Below, in pieces: positions 1-10,724 of a stretch of DNA of 64,000 nucleotides. The DNA comes from Orthonyx spaldingii. Taxonomy: Eukaryota; Chordata; Aves; Passeriformes; Orthonychidae. The notes under the pieces are model-generated. The model made no database searches, was not told the origin of the DNA, and saw only the letters and a program-made list of their open reading frames with translations. Location of the stretch: NCBI GenBank assembly GCA_013397795.1, contig VZTJ01004744.1, forward strand, positions 1,175,841 through 1,239,840, given 5' to 3'. Positions within the stretch are counted from its first letter, which is position 1; each line of letters begins with the position of its first letter. The position numbers and the translations under genes were made by a program.

Positions 1-322
1 ACAGCTGTAATCTGCAGGCAGCCAGCCAGGAGTGTCCCCATATCGTGTGTGCTACTCACATGTGTGTGACTCATTGGTCTGGTCGCCCCCAGAGCCCCCT
101 GCCCACAAGTGCCTGCTTGCAGTAGGTGCCCTCTGTGAGCTCTGAGGGTGCAGGGAGATGGGAGAGGGGGTGCTGGGTGTCCAAGGGTCACCCCTCTGTA
201 TGAGGTGGGAGCTGTGGAGTTGCTGGGTCCAGTGGGCACCCCTGCATTGCCAGCTTCTCCCCCGCCCTCTCTCCAAATCTCACTTGTATTCCCCCCATGC
301 TTTGCTCTGTCCCTTGCTGCAG
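1..322 (+). other. SLC29A3: 3' part of the last visible SLC29A3 intron
   Basis: This stretch precedes the terminal SLC29A3 exon and ends in a pyrimidine-rich acceptor (cccttgctgcag, AG at 321-322). No frame in it resembles an equilibrative nucleoside transporter, so the previous exon lies before the window. Nothing else is recognisable apart from short TG-rich runs near position 60. Confidence 0.8.
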
Positions 323-995
323 GTATTACCTGAGCAGCCAGAAGGAGAGCCCCTCTCTGGGCACTGTGCCCCCTGACAGCTCTGTGGAGGATGAGGCAGA
401 GCCAGGAGGCACCAGGAATTCCTCCCCCTCCCTCCCAAGAAGCGCTGGCATCCCCCCACTCCGCCCCATCCTGCAGAAGACCGCCCTCCTCGGCTTCTGC
501 CTCTTCTACGTCTTCTTCATCTCCATCATCATCTTTCCTTCCCTCTCCTCCAACATCGAGTCTGTCAGCAAGGCCTCAGGAAGCCCGTGGAGCACCAAGT
601 ACTTCACACCACTGACGTGTTTCCTCCTGTACAACTTTGCTGACTGGTGTGGGAGGCAGGTCACTGCCTGGATCCAGGTGCCCGGCCCCAAAAGCAAACT
701 GCTGCCTGCCCTCGTCCTCCTCAGAACCATCTTCCTCCCTCTCTTCATCCTCAGCAACTACCAGCCCCGGGCTCACATCCAGACTGTGGTATTCAACCAG
801 GACATTTACCCCGTGGTCTTCACGGCGCTGCTGGGACTCAGCAACGGCTACCTGGGCACGCTGGTCATGGTCTACGGCCCCAAAATCGTGCCTAAGGAGC
901 TGGCTGAGGCAGCAGGGGTGGTGATGACCTTTTACCTGGTGCTGGGGCTGGCTCTGGGCTCTGCCTGTGCTGTTTTCGTGGTGCACCTCGTGTAG
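323..995 (+). CDS. SLC29A3: Equilibrative nucleoside transporter 3 (ENT3), terminal coding exon
   Basis: This exon encodes the C-terminal half of ENT3, an 11-helix proton-linked nucleoside carrier of lysosomes and mitochondria. The first base (323) completes a split codon; 223 codons follow to the TAG at 993-995. It opens with the large loop between helices 6 and 7 (YYLSSQKESPS, then PPLRPILQKTA), followed by five hydrophobic segments matching helices 7-11. Helix 8 carries NFADWCGRQ, whose Asp and Arg, four residues apart, are the conserved ENT family pair. Other matches to the recalled human protein are AWIQVPGP, LGLSNGYL, VYGPKIVP, ELAEAAGVVM and the end VHLV (human VHLI). The acidic/Ser-rich loop diverges, as expected. 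A shadow ORF starts with an in-frame ATG at 297, but 297-322 is intron. The gene lies upstream of CDH23 on the same strand, as in other amniotes. Earlier exons are outside the window. Confidence 0.96.
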
Positions 996-2925
996 AGGGG
1001 CAGCCGGAGGAGGAGGATGCCCTCGGTTTGTGGTGCTGCTGTTGGGTATTTGGGGTTTGTGGTTTTTTTCCCCCCCAAAAAGTCAGGAGTATCCTGTGGT
1101 TTTGAGGCAGGCTGTGCCTGTCTTGGGACGGGGGTGGTTGCATCCAGGGGGATGCAGAGGGAAAGTTTCCCTTCTGGGAAGGGGCATTCCCTGTGCTAGG
1201 GAAGGTTCTGTCAGACATTGTTTAATGGAGCAGGGACCAAAACAACCTCATCCTCCCCAGGGAGCTCAGGGAAGCACCAGGGACACAGGGAAACTGTCCC
1301 TTGCCCCTGTGCCAGTGGTTTTAAGCTGAACCCAGGGCTTTTGGGGGCACCTTGGGTTTTGCTGCTGCACTGTTACAAGTTCAGCCCTTCAGGGGTTGGG
1401 TGGTCTTTGGGAGGATCCCCCCTCACCGAGCTGTGATGGTGGTGTTGAACTAAAAGGGGTTTGAGCCCTGGAGCACCTTCACACAACTTAGGGAGTTGGA
1501 TAACTCAAAGGGATTTGAGCCCTGGAGCATCTTTACACATTTTAGGGAATAAGTAGCCGCTGCCCCAGGAATCAGGGCACCGTTTTGCACAGATTTCATA
1601 CAATCATTCCACCAAAAAAACATCATATATAAGGGAAATTGCTTCACCTGGACTTCTGCTTGCTTTATTTTTTCCATGTAAAATTGAATTGAGGAATCAT
1701 CTACCTCCTAGCATGGTGCCACTGGTGTTGGGGACTATTTCCTGGCCAAGCTGAGAGGAACATTTCTCCTGATGTGACTGTGGTGTGACCCCCAAGGAGA
1801 GTGAAAATGCCAAGTGGTCCTAACCTGAGGTTTTTAAGGTGTCTTCAGTCTGCGTTCAGAGAGCTCTGTGAAAGCCAGGGAGAGGTTTGAGAGAGGCCCT
1901 GGTGTGAGGGTCACAGCAGAAATCTGGTTAATTCATGTAGACAGGCAGCATATGGCCTCCAGATGTTTTTCAGAGGGGTGAGCTACTGTGACACCCAAAA
2001 ATACAGCCCACCCAAAGAGGACTGGCTTGTAAAGTCATTTAAGCTCCCATATGCCAGCACAGCCTGGACTAAATCAGATTATTGTATTTATTTTCTCAAA
2101 TTGGCTGGATTTCTGGTCTGGAAGAGATGAACTGATAAGCAGGGGTGTAATGGCAGAGCTTGGCAGTGCAGTGATGCCTCAGAGATGCTGTCTGTGGAAA
2201 TTAATTCCTGTAAGACTCCAGAATGGAGCAGCTGCTCCATTACTGGGATGCTCTCAGCACCTCCTGCTTGCCCAGGTCGTGGTGGAGCTGCTGGATGTGG
2301 GGCTTTGCTGGGAGAGCAGCAGGATCCATGGTGGTCACTGCCCTGGGGTGCTGTGTGGGCGTGGTGGACATTGGGTTTTTTACAGAAATCCTTCCCAGTG
2401 TTTTGTTTGGGCCCCTTGGCAACATACACACACAGAGTTTTACTTTACAGCTGATTTTTATTTCAGCATGAAATCCAGCCACAAGTGGAGAATTTGGTGG
2501 GTGTGCAGTAGCGAGGAGCAGCTTTATGGCACATGTGGGCTCTTAATCCTGTCCTTTTGGTGGCTTTGGAGCCCTTTGGCCTCCAGCACCTGAGCAGGGA
2601 CTCCCTTGACCCAGGTAAAAACCCACTCAGGGCCTGAGGGATGCTGGGTGCCCCTCAGGGGGGTCAGTGCTCCCATCCCTTCCCTGGCACTGGAATAATG
2701 CAAAAAGCCCAACCCAGCTTGGTGCTGGCAACCAAAAAGTCCCTTTTTGGGTCTGTCCTTAACCTGTGCATTTTCCCCCAATCCAAGGAATGATGAGATT
2801 CAGCTTGGGTTTTTTACTGCTCTGCATCTCTGCTCCTCCTCTCCTTCGTGTTACACACCAAATTCCTCTGGAGGGAGAACTTAATTATCTGGTACCATTG
2901 CTAATAAAGAGAATTCTTGATCCTG
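996..2925 (+). other. SLC29A3: Probable SLC29A3 3' untranslated region
   Basis: This region follows the stop codon without any splice-supported coding sequence. I see no AATAAA between the stop and 2903, so the first canonical polyadenylation signal implies a 3'UTR of about 1.9 kb. It contains a 54-bp tandem duplication (1448-1555). The extent is inference; a non-canonical earlier site is possible. Confidence 0.5.
1448..1555. repeat. 54-bp tandem duplication in SLC29A3 3'UTR
   Basis: Two diverged copies start at 1448 and 1502. Both contain tttgagccctggagca followed by an acac and ttaggga pattern. It looks like a local duplication, not a known family. Confidence 0.75.
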
Positions 2926-2939
2926 TGTTGGTGTCTGGA
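2903..2939 (+). terminator. Candidate polyadenylation signal of SLC29A3
   Basis: AATAAA lies at 2903-2908 and is followed 15-30 bases later by a GU-rich stretch (tgtgttggtgtctgg, 2924-2938). This is the expected layout of a hexamer and downstream element. A second AATAAA at 3225-3230 could be an alternative distal signal. Confidence 0.5.
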
Positions 2940-3078
2940 ATAATTTCCCTTGGAGATGCACTGATGCATGCAGTTTGAGCTTGCATTTTTCCTTCTGGTC
3001 ATCCTTCTTTCCCAGCTTGGATTGTAAACTCTGGAGAAATCCCTGGCGAGGGCTGAGTGAAGGAGCCCTGAGAGCAGA

Positions 3079-3130
3079 GTTATTCCAATGGAATATCCCC
3101 AGAAGTTATTCCCATGGAATATCCCCAAAT
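3079..3130. repeat. 26-bp tandem duplication
   Basis: Two copies, 3079-3104 and 3105-3130, each read gttattcc(a/c)atggaatatcccc with few differences. Confidence 0.8.
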
Positions 3131-3566
3131 GACAGGCAGGTAGGTGTGGAGAGCATTCCTGTGGCAGGGAGGAGTAAAAAGGGGATTTATCCTTTGGTTT
3201 TGGTGCATTCAGCTAAGGAAGGTTAATAAATGAGGGGAAAATCAATACAGATACAAACTGGGCAAGAAGCAGGTGTGGGTGTAAAGCAGGAAATGCTGGT
3301 GGGAATGCCATGGATGCTGCCAGGCCCCTGAGCCATGAGCTGTGGGAGATCCCCCTGCAAAAGGGGATGAATAATTTACAGGGAATTGCATGGAACGACA
3401 GGGAAGCCATCACAGTGCCTGGGAGAAGCCCCATCTGCTGCTCAGGGAGGGCCAGAACAAGGAGTTCAAGGTAAGGAAAAGCAGGATGAGGAGGGAAACA
3501 GTGGTGGCAGGGTGGAGTGAGGGATGCTGGATCTGGGATGCACCCAAGTGCAGGCACATCTCGTGC

Positions 3567-3678
3567 CTGGGTGGGCTGGGTTGGTGTCCCTGCCTGTGGC
3601 AGGGGTTTGGAGCTATGGGATCATCACAGTCCCTTCCAACCCAAACTGTTCCATGATCCTGTGATTGATGATCTCTGA
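3567..3678 (+). mobile_element. CR1 LINE 3' end, sense
   Basis: The stretch carries the avian CR1 tail (tgtccctgcc...gtggcagggg, then cccttccaacccaaac) and ends in the short CR1 terminal repeats (ccatgatcctgtgattgatg). It is heavily 5' truncated. Confidence 0.85.
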
Positions 3679-4837
3679 CAGCAGCAGCAGCCACGGGCCC
3701 CAGTTCCCAGGCCTGGAATGATGCTGTGGCCAGGAGGAACACTGCAGGATCCAACCCTACCTCGTGACATTGAGCTGGGAGATGGCACTGCCTTCCTTCT
3801 AGTTCTGCAAGAGCTTTACAGGAGGGAGTTGCTCCCCAGAACTGGGATAGCTGAATTCCAGAGGCAGCCCATGGGTGTGGGCAGGGCTGGAGCTGAGCTG
3901 GGTCCCTGTGTCTTCCTCCCCTAAAAACGCATTCCCAGATTTTGTCTCTAATTAGCACCATCCCCTCAATCCACAGGGCTGTACCTGTTTCCCATCTCCC
4001 AGCCCAGGAAAATGGGTGTTGATCTGCCTGGCAGGGGAAGGACCACGTGCCCTGCACAGGGCTTGGCCCCCTCTCATCCGTGGGTGTCAAATGAGCCGTG
4101 CAGGCACTGCAGGATTGCTGAGGGGGAGCTCGCGGTGTGAAACGGAGTCAAAGACACAAATCCCAGCACTGGAGGCGGTGCCCAGCACTGCTGGCACTGT
4201 GACCTGGGCTTTGGAGAGTCCCAGTCCTGCCAGAGAGGAGGCTGTGCCTGCCCCACGCTGCCTTTTCCAGCAGCCTTTGGAGTTAAATCCGACTGGCCGA
4301 GGGGGAAAGAAAGCTGGGAGCTGGCCAAAGCAGCAGCAGCAAGGCAGCAGGGAGCAGGAGGGGAAGGGATGAAAGGGAACACAGCAGAGGGGATGCATCT
4401 GCTGCAGCTTCTGCTCAAAGGAGACCAACTGAGCCTGTGCCTGACCTGCTTCTGTCCTCTCTCAGCTCTGTGGTGCCAGCATCCCCTCCCTGCTTCAGAG
4501 CTGGACCAGGTTAAGTGTTGGTCTTGGGGGCTTGAAAGCAAACAAATGTGCTGGAGGAGGAAAGGGAATTTTTGTTATGGAGCAATACTCACCTCACATC
4601 AGTTGCAAGTGACTTTTCTTCTCTCTCTCTGATCTCCAAAGCCTTGTCCAGGCTGTCCTCCCTCAGTGGAGAGCCCCACGGGGTAGGAACACTGCCACCT
4701 CTCCCTCTGTGACACCAGGCTTGGCACTGCAGAGGCTTTGGTGCAGTGCTGTTACCCCTGGGAGGTGGGAAACACCTCTGAAACCACCTCCTTACCCTTC
4801 AGCATCGCCTTGGTGGCGGCCAAGCAGCAGCAGGAAC

Positions 4838-4890
4838 AAGAAGGGTCTTTAAGGCCCCTTCCAACCCAAACCATTCAGTGATTCCGTGAA
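4838..4890 (+). mobile_element. CR1 LINE 3' end, sense, very short
   Basis: Only the last ~50 bases of the CR1 tail remain: ggtctttaaggccccttcc, aacccaaaccattc and a degenerate terminal repeat. Confidence 0.8.
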
Positions 4891-5039
4891 ACACAAGTGG
4901 TCACGGGGGGGTTGGGAAGGGCCACCATCCACAGCAGATGAGCTGAGCTGATCCTGTCCCTCCACGGGCGCCCCAGAAGGAAAAAACAAACCTTGGCTCT
5001 GAAACCTTGCCAGCCAGCTGCAGGCTTGCCTGGCTGCTG

Positions 5040-5410
5040 TTCTCCTTTTACATGTTTTATGGAGTAATTTGTACTATATTTACACAGCAGTGATAAACAG
5101 TTTTTAAAATGGAAGCAAAGAAAACGCTGCTGGATGAATTGTTACAAAAAAGCCCTGTTTGCCATTCCAGCAGGGGGAAAAAAAAGGGATAAAAATCACC
5201 ATCCTAGGGACATGCTGTTCGTCAGATCTGGGTATTTTTTCCCTTGATTTGTGTGCCTAATGTGAGCAGAAGAAGTCGCAGATGCATGCTGAATTCTGCA
5301 GGGAACATATGCATGCATTTAAATCATTTACAGCATTTACTGGTGCAATTGTAAAGCACATTATTTTTCTGCATTTGTAATTAGGCTCCAAACAGATGGT
5401 GGAGGACTGT
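5040..5410. promoter_or_regulatory. AT-rich island, candidate conserved non-coding element
   Basis: This AT-rich stretch stands out in GC-rich surroundings about 5 kb upstream of the CDH23 promoter. It contains gcatgcatttaaatcattta (5310-5330 region) and ttgtaattag near 5375. No repeat family is recognised. Conservation is not tested. Confidence 0.25.
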
Positions 5411-7764
5411 AGCTCCTGATTAGACAGGCTTGTGCTCTGTTGGACGGCGCTGCGAGAACAAACCGAGATGAGAAACTTTTTCCTCCTGATTTATCACGCC
5501 GGGGCGGGGGAGTGCAGGAGCTGGGGCTGCCTGAGCGTGAATTCTGGAGCAGGCTTGGCAGAGCTGAGCCTGTGCCACCCCTGTGCCATCCTCATGCCAT
5601 CCCTGTGCCGTCCCCGCCTGGGGATGGATGCGGCACCCGGACCCCCCTCCCAGCTCCTCTTCCCTCCCAGGCTCTGTGACCCCGCTCGGGACACACGGGA
5701 GGGATGGAGCCCCTGCTGTGACAAACGCCTTCAATCCAAGGCAGGAGCTGGGAGGTGAGAAGGGTTTTTGAAGCCGTTTTTAAAGCTCCAGGCTGGTGGC
5801 TGTGCAGGAGGAGCAATCCCACCTGCCTGGCCTCAGCTCTGCTCTTTTTGTCACCTTTGGCTGGGCGAAGTGGGGAGAGCTTTTCCCCTCTCCTGGGGGT
5901 AACCTTGAACCCTAAACAGCACCAGGAGCTGTTTAAGGTCCCTTGCACTCACCCTCCTTCCAGCAATCCCCTTGCTGTAGTCACCCCCTGTCCCCTGCTC
6001 ACACAGGGGACAACTTATCCGGTGTTGTTTGCACTTCTTCCTACAGTTTCTTATTTTCCTGGCTCACCTCCATAAATCACGAACATGTGAACTCGATCAA
6101 AATGGGTTAAATGAGCGGCAGCTGGAAGAGCAGAGCAAGGCAGAAGAGGAGCACGATGTCAGTCCGAGTCCCACCGGGCTGGAAGTTGTGACCCTGGGTG
6201 AGCAGCACAGGAGCCCTCCAGGATTCTCCTGAGGCAACAGCGCGACCAAAGTTCCTTTGTGTCCCCTTTGCTGGTCCCCCCAGGCTGTGGAGATGGGTGG
6301 TCGCCTTCCCTTGGGTTTTTATCTTGCTCCACCGAGTTACCAGCGAGGTTAAACACGGGTGTGCCCCAGGGCTGGCCAGGCCGGAGGTCACCTTCTACCT
6401 GGCACAGCCCTCTGGTGTTCCCTGACCCCAGAGGGGGAACAAACAGCCCGGAGACCACACTGCGGGGGCCAGGGGAGATGGGAAGGGCTGTGTGCGTTCT
6501 CTGTGCCTGTTCATGGATCCTCTGTGCCTGTAGATGGCACCTTTTCCTCTGCTGAGGAAGAAAGAATAAACCACGAGGAAGGGAAGACCCAAGCTGGTGA
6601 GGCAGGGCTCAGAGCTAAGAGAAAGGTGCTTCAGGTGTGTGGCATGAGGTGACTCGGGGTAGCCCCAAAGTTGTCCCCTCTCACTGTCACTGCTCGTGGT
6701 CCAGATCACCTGGATCATCACTGAGCCCTCTCCAGTTCACCAACATTTCCCAGCAGTAGGAAATCACAGGGGCTGAGTGCAAAGTGCTGCCAGCTGCACA
6801 GAGAGTTGCTCCAAAGGGGTTTTTTTACCCTCATTAACCCACTGTGAGTTAATAAGCCCAGCCCGGGGCCACAGGGTGCTCTCAGTGGCCTTAGCAGGGG
6901 ACAGGTTCTGCTGCCTCCAACTCGGGTGACGATTCTGCACACAGGCTGCTTTGGGGTCTGTAAGGAGCAGGGCTTTAGCCAGGTCCTGCAAGGTTTTTTG
7001 GGGCTCACCAAAATCACCTTGATCCTTCTTGCTGTGTGTTATCACCACAGGAATGCATGGTCCAGGGATGGCTCACCTGGACCCACCTGTAAACACAAGC
7101 TGGAAGATCCCTGAGGAATTCCCACAGATTTAGGTCTGTGCTACAAAGGTGAGCCCAGTTTCTGTCCCTCCTGCTGTCTCCATAAGGACTATCACCTTAC
7201 AAAAATGCAATTTGAAGCCCAGCACTTCTGTATTTCTAAAGGAAAAAAAACCCCAAAAAACCAAAACAATACCAGCTGCTCTTTCAGCACTTTTCTTCTC
7301 CAGAGAGAGAATTCCAGCAATCCCTTAACTTTGCTCAGCTTTCTCACCAGCCTCCTTCACTCATAAATTCCTAAACAAACAGCATGATCCTAATATTGGC
7401 CTTAAAATTCTGTGTGAAATGGACCTGGAAATTAATTTCACACCGGAAAAGCCGGCTCACTGTCAGCCACAGCACAGGTGCTCAAAAAGAAAACTCCAGG
7501 ACGGCTGTAGGAATTAATTCTGGGACTCGGGTGAGAGGGCAGCAGGCAGGGAGCTGCCTCCCTCACGCCACCATCCCAACCCACACCGCACTGTGGGGTG
7601 CTGGAAAGCTGTGGGAGATGGAGGACACCACCCTTCCCCTGGGGCTTGTGGTCTGGGGGGACGAAATCACCGTATTTCTCCCCAAAAAGGTGGAAGCAGG
7701 GGGCATGGGCTGCTTTTTTTCCTGAGCATGAAAACCACTTTTACACAGGTTTTATTTACTGACC

Positions 7765-7809
7765 AAAAAAAAAAAAAAAANTTACAAAAAAAAAAAAAAA
7801 AAAAAAAAA
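7765..7809. repeat. Poly-A tract with a single N (7781)
   Basis: Two A runs flank one N and ttac. The N sits where long homopolymers commonly fail in assembly, so the tract length is unreliable. Confidence 0.9.
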
Positions 7810-7919
7810 GATGGTATTTCAGGGAAGCACTTCCAGGGACCCATGTGGGAAGCTCCTGGGGAAAAGCAGGCGTGAAGAAATGAGTGATGGCACAATATTG
7901 CACGGGCTGGTTGTCAGGC

Positions 7920-8175
7920 AGCGGTGTCCGTGCAGACCCTGGAGCCGGCAGCAGAACGTGGTCCGTGGCAAGCAGAGATAATTCAGCGCCTTAGCGGGGC
8001 AGGATTTTGCACGTGTGCGTGTTTCACCCGCCTTCCATGCGATATTTCATCTATTTACAGACAAACGGCGATCCCAGCTCGCGCAGAGGACGGCAGGCAG
8101 AGGAGTGAGACGCTGTGGGGAGAGCTGGATGCGGGAATTTTCCGTGGCTGGATGGAAAATGAGAGGGGGAGAAGC
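7920..8175. promoter_or_regulatory. CpG-enriched stretch, possible distal regulatory element
   Basis: CpG dinucleotides are clearly denser here than in the flanks (ccggcag, aacgtgg, cttagcgggg, acaaacggcgatcc, agacgctg). There is no open frame with family likeness and no repeat. It may be a small CpG island or an enhancer. Confidence 0.25.
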
Positions 8176-9668
8176 CCTGCAGTACAATTTCAAGGTTGAG
8201 TGAGTGGTGCCAGGAGGCTGTGAAAGGCTCTGCCGAGCTGCTCTGTGTTCACAGGCAGAATGGAGAGGGGAGGTCACGGGATCTGCCTCCAAAAAGACCA
8301 GGTTTCCCTGGAATGAGTCTGTGGAGAAAACCTCCCTGCTATCCCAGCGTATCCCACCCTCCAGCTCCCTGCTTTGGGGTTGGCATTAATTATGATCCCA
8401 GGAGGAACTAGGAGCATCTTTTTGCTCACAATGCATCACTTTCTTCTATTCCCTTCTTTTCCCCAGCTCTGAGCCTGTTGAAAGGCACATCCCCCACGGG
8501 CTGGGTCTTGGAGTACCACGGATTTCTCCAAACAGGAGCTTGGGAACATCAGCTCAGTGATGGTTTGAGGTCCAGCCTGCACACAGCTACTGCTGTCCCT
8601 GCCTGATTTAAACTGAGCTTGACAGGGAGGCACAGATCACAGGATCCTGAATTCCTGTGTGCTTTGTGCACCCAGACACTGAAATCCCACCAGTCCTCCC
8701 TCTCCTCCTCGATGGGAGAGGCTGCAGCCTGTGCTCTGTCAGGAATGGGACTGGGAGCCCAAGCCAGACCCCCAGGTCGGGAGGAACTTGGCCTTGTTAG
8801 AGCTGACTTATGTAAAACAGGTGACACATCTTCAAGCCGCTCAGGATGCGAGCAGAAATCCGTGGTGTGAAGCCAAGGCGCAGGAGCCTGGCGGAGGAGA
8901 GGTGTGCTCCTGTTTAAATAGAAACCCTGAGCTGAATTTATCAGGAGAGTCACTGAGACATCACCTGTGCAAAGTCAGAGCAGCTCCAGGCACCTGGGCC
9001 TGAGATGTGCCTTCATGGACGGTTTTGCTTTGGTTCCTCCCCTTTTGTGTCATTTCTTCCCCTCATCAGCTCCCTGACTTTGTGGACGTGGCAGGGACGG
9101 TGTGAGGACCCTGGCTGTGCACACGCTGCTGTGGGATGATGAACAGGGCAAGGAGGGGATGAAGACCCCAGGAGAGAGAAACCCCCCAGAGCAGGCTCAG
9201 CTCAGGCGGGTGCTCAGAGCTCCCAACAGGGAACACCTGCACCCTCTGACTCCTGGTGACCCCCAAGGTCAGTGCCAGCCACCGAGACAACTCCTTACAA
9301 ACCTAACACAGCCCAGGTGTGTGGTGAGGAAATCCTCTGCCAGCACCTTAATTAACTGCAGAGAGCTAATTGCATTCACCTGCCTGCCAGGGGCTTTGGG
9401 CTGTAGCCCCAAAGCAGCTGCAGGTGTGCCAGGGCTGGCTCGGGGGGTGCAGGTCTGGTGGGGGAATCCCCCCATCCCCAGGGAGCACCAGGAGCAGACC
9501 TGTGCCCAATTCCAACCAATCAACCCGGGAGCTGTGCTAATGGCTTAATTAGAAGAAGCTGCTCAAGACAGGCAAGGGCTTAATTACCCCCTCCTGCTCC
9601 TGCAGAGGTATTTGGCTACCGGTGCTCCGGGAGAGGGCTGTGGAGGTGAGTGGAGGGGAAGGGTCTTC

Positions 9669-9817
9669 ACATCCCTGGAAGTGTTGGAGGCCAGGCGGGA
9701 TGAGGCTTGGAGCGCCCTGGTCCCCTGGAAGATGTCCCTGGCCACGGCAGGGGGATGGAACGAGATGGTTTGTGATGTCCCTTCCAGCCCAAACCGTTCC
9801 GGGATTCTCTGATTCCC
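9669..9817 (+). mobile_element. CR1 LINE 3' end, sense
   Basis: The sequence follows the CR1 consensus from catccctggaagtgttgg through aggccagg, tggaacgagatgg and cccttccagcccaaacc to a degenerate terminal repeat. It lies about 400 bp before the CpG island. Confidence 0.88.
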
Positions 9818-10622
9818 AGGCAAGGCTCCAGGGCGGGCTTTAGCAGCACAGACTGTGCTTGTTTAGCATTTTAACCAAAACTGGCGGTGATGGGGGCCGG
9901 TGGGATGGCAAAGCTCCCCCGGCCCCACGTGGCGGTGGGAGCCCGGTGTGTGCAGCAGGGCAGGACCTAAATCCCTTCCCGGGATCCAGGAACGTGGAGT
10001 CACCCCTCGGTGTGAGGACTGGTGTCCCTGCAGATGGCTTTTCATGGCTTTGCTGCTTCCAAGAAAGCAAGAAATTGGGTGAAAAGGTGGCGTTTGGCCG
10101 TTTACCCAAAAGCTGCTTGGACTGGAGGCAGGGATGTCCTGCCAGGCTTAGGAATGAGGCAAGAAAGGAATTTTGGTGGGAATTGTGGCTCGGCAGGCAC
10201 AGGCCGGTGCTGCGGGAAGCGAGGCTCGGGGGGGAGCAGCCCGGCAGGAACACCGGCGTGCGGCTCTCCTGGCACGCCGTGCCCGGATCGCTTTCCTGCT
10301 CATTTATGATTTACGTGCTCCGGGCCCTGCCAGCTGCTCCCGCGCGCGGCTCGGAGAATTAACAACATTAGCAAAAAAAAAAAAAAAAAATGGAAAGAAA
10401 AGAAAAAAAAATTAAACCCACCGAGGCTGAGTTAAACTTTCAGTCACCGGCGCCCGCTCGGGCTGAAGTTGGGTTTGAGGAGGCGGCTGCTGTCCGGGGG
10501 GCAGCCCGGGATTTTTGGGGCGGCCGGGAGTCCCCAGGGAGGGGTCAGGAGGGGGGAGGTGGAGCTGAAATCCCGGTACCTGGGCGAGGGGCGCTGCGCC
10601 GCCCTGCTCAGTGTCTCCCGCG

Positions 10623-10668
10623 CTCCTTCCCTTTCCCTCCCCTTCCTCCTCCTCCTCCTCCCCCTCCC
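10623..10668 (+). repeat. Homopyrimidine tract near the CDH23 start site
   Basis: About 46 bases are C and T only, including a (CCT)n core. Such purine/pyrimidine-asymmetric mirror tracts occur in CpG-island promoters and can adopt triplex structure. Confidence 0.85.
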
Positions 10669-10706
10669 GCGGCGGCTCACGCGGCTCGCAGGGCGGCGGG
10701 GGGGGC

Positions 10707-10724
10707 ATGGGGGGTCGCCGCTGA
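10707..10724 (+). other. Short upstream ORF (5 codons) in putative exon 1
   Basis: ATG at 10707 is followed by four codons and TGA at 10722-10724. It matters only if the transcript starts upstream of 10707 and uses the 10751 donor. It would then be a minimal uORF before the CDH23 start. Confidence 0.35.

Larger units (their letters stand above)
2940..10189. other. Intergenic region between SLC29A3 and CDH23
   Basis: There are about 7.3 kb with no supported gene. Contents I can recognise are a 26-bp tandem duplication (3079-3130), three CR1 3' ends (3567-3678, 4838-4890, 9669-9817), an AT-rich island (5040-5410), a moderately CpG-rich stretch (7920-8175) and a poly-A tract with one N (7765-7809). 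Open frames here are GC-rich chance frames; the longest (226 codons, 3410-4090 minus) has no family likeness. Confidence 0.7.

Noticed and set aside
297..322. Upstream extension of the SLC29A3 frame to an ATG at 297
   Set aside because: These bases are the pyrimidine-rich intron end. The AG at 321-322 is the acceptor, and the homologous protein continues from an earlier exon.
3410..4090. 226-codon open frame, minus strand
   Set aside because: It crosses a CR1 tail (3567-3678) and shows no recognisable domain.
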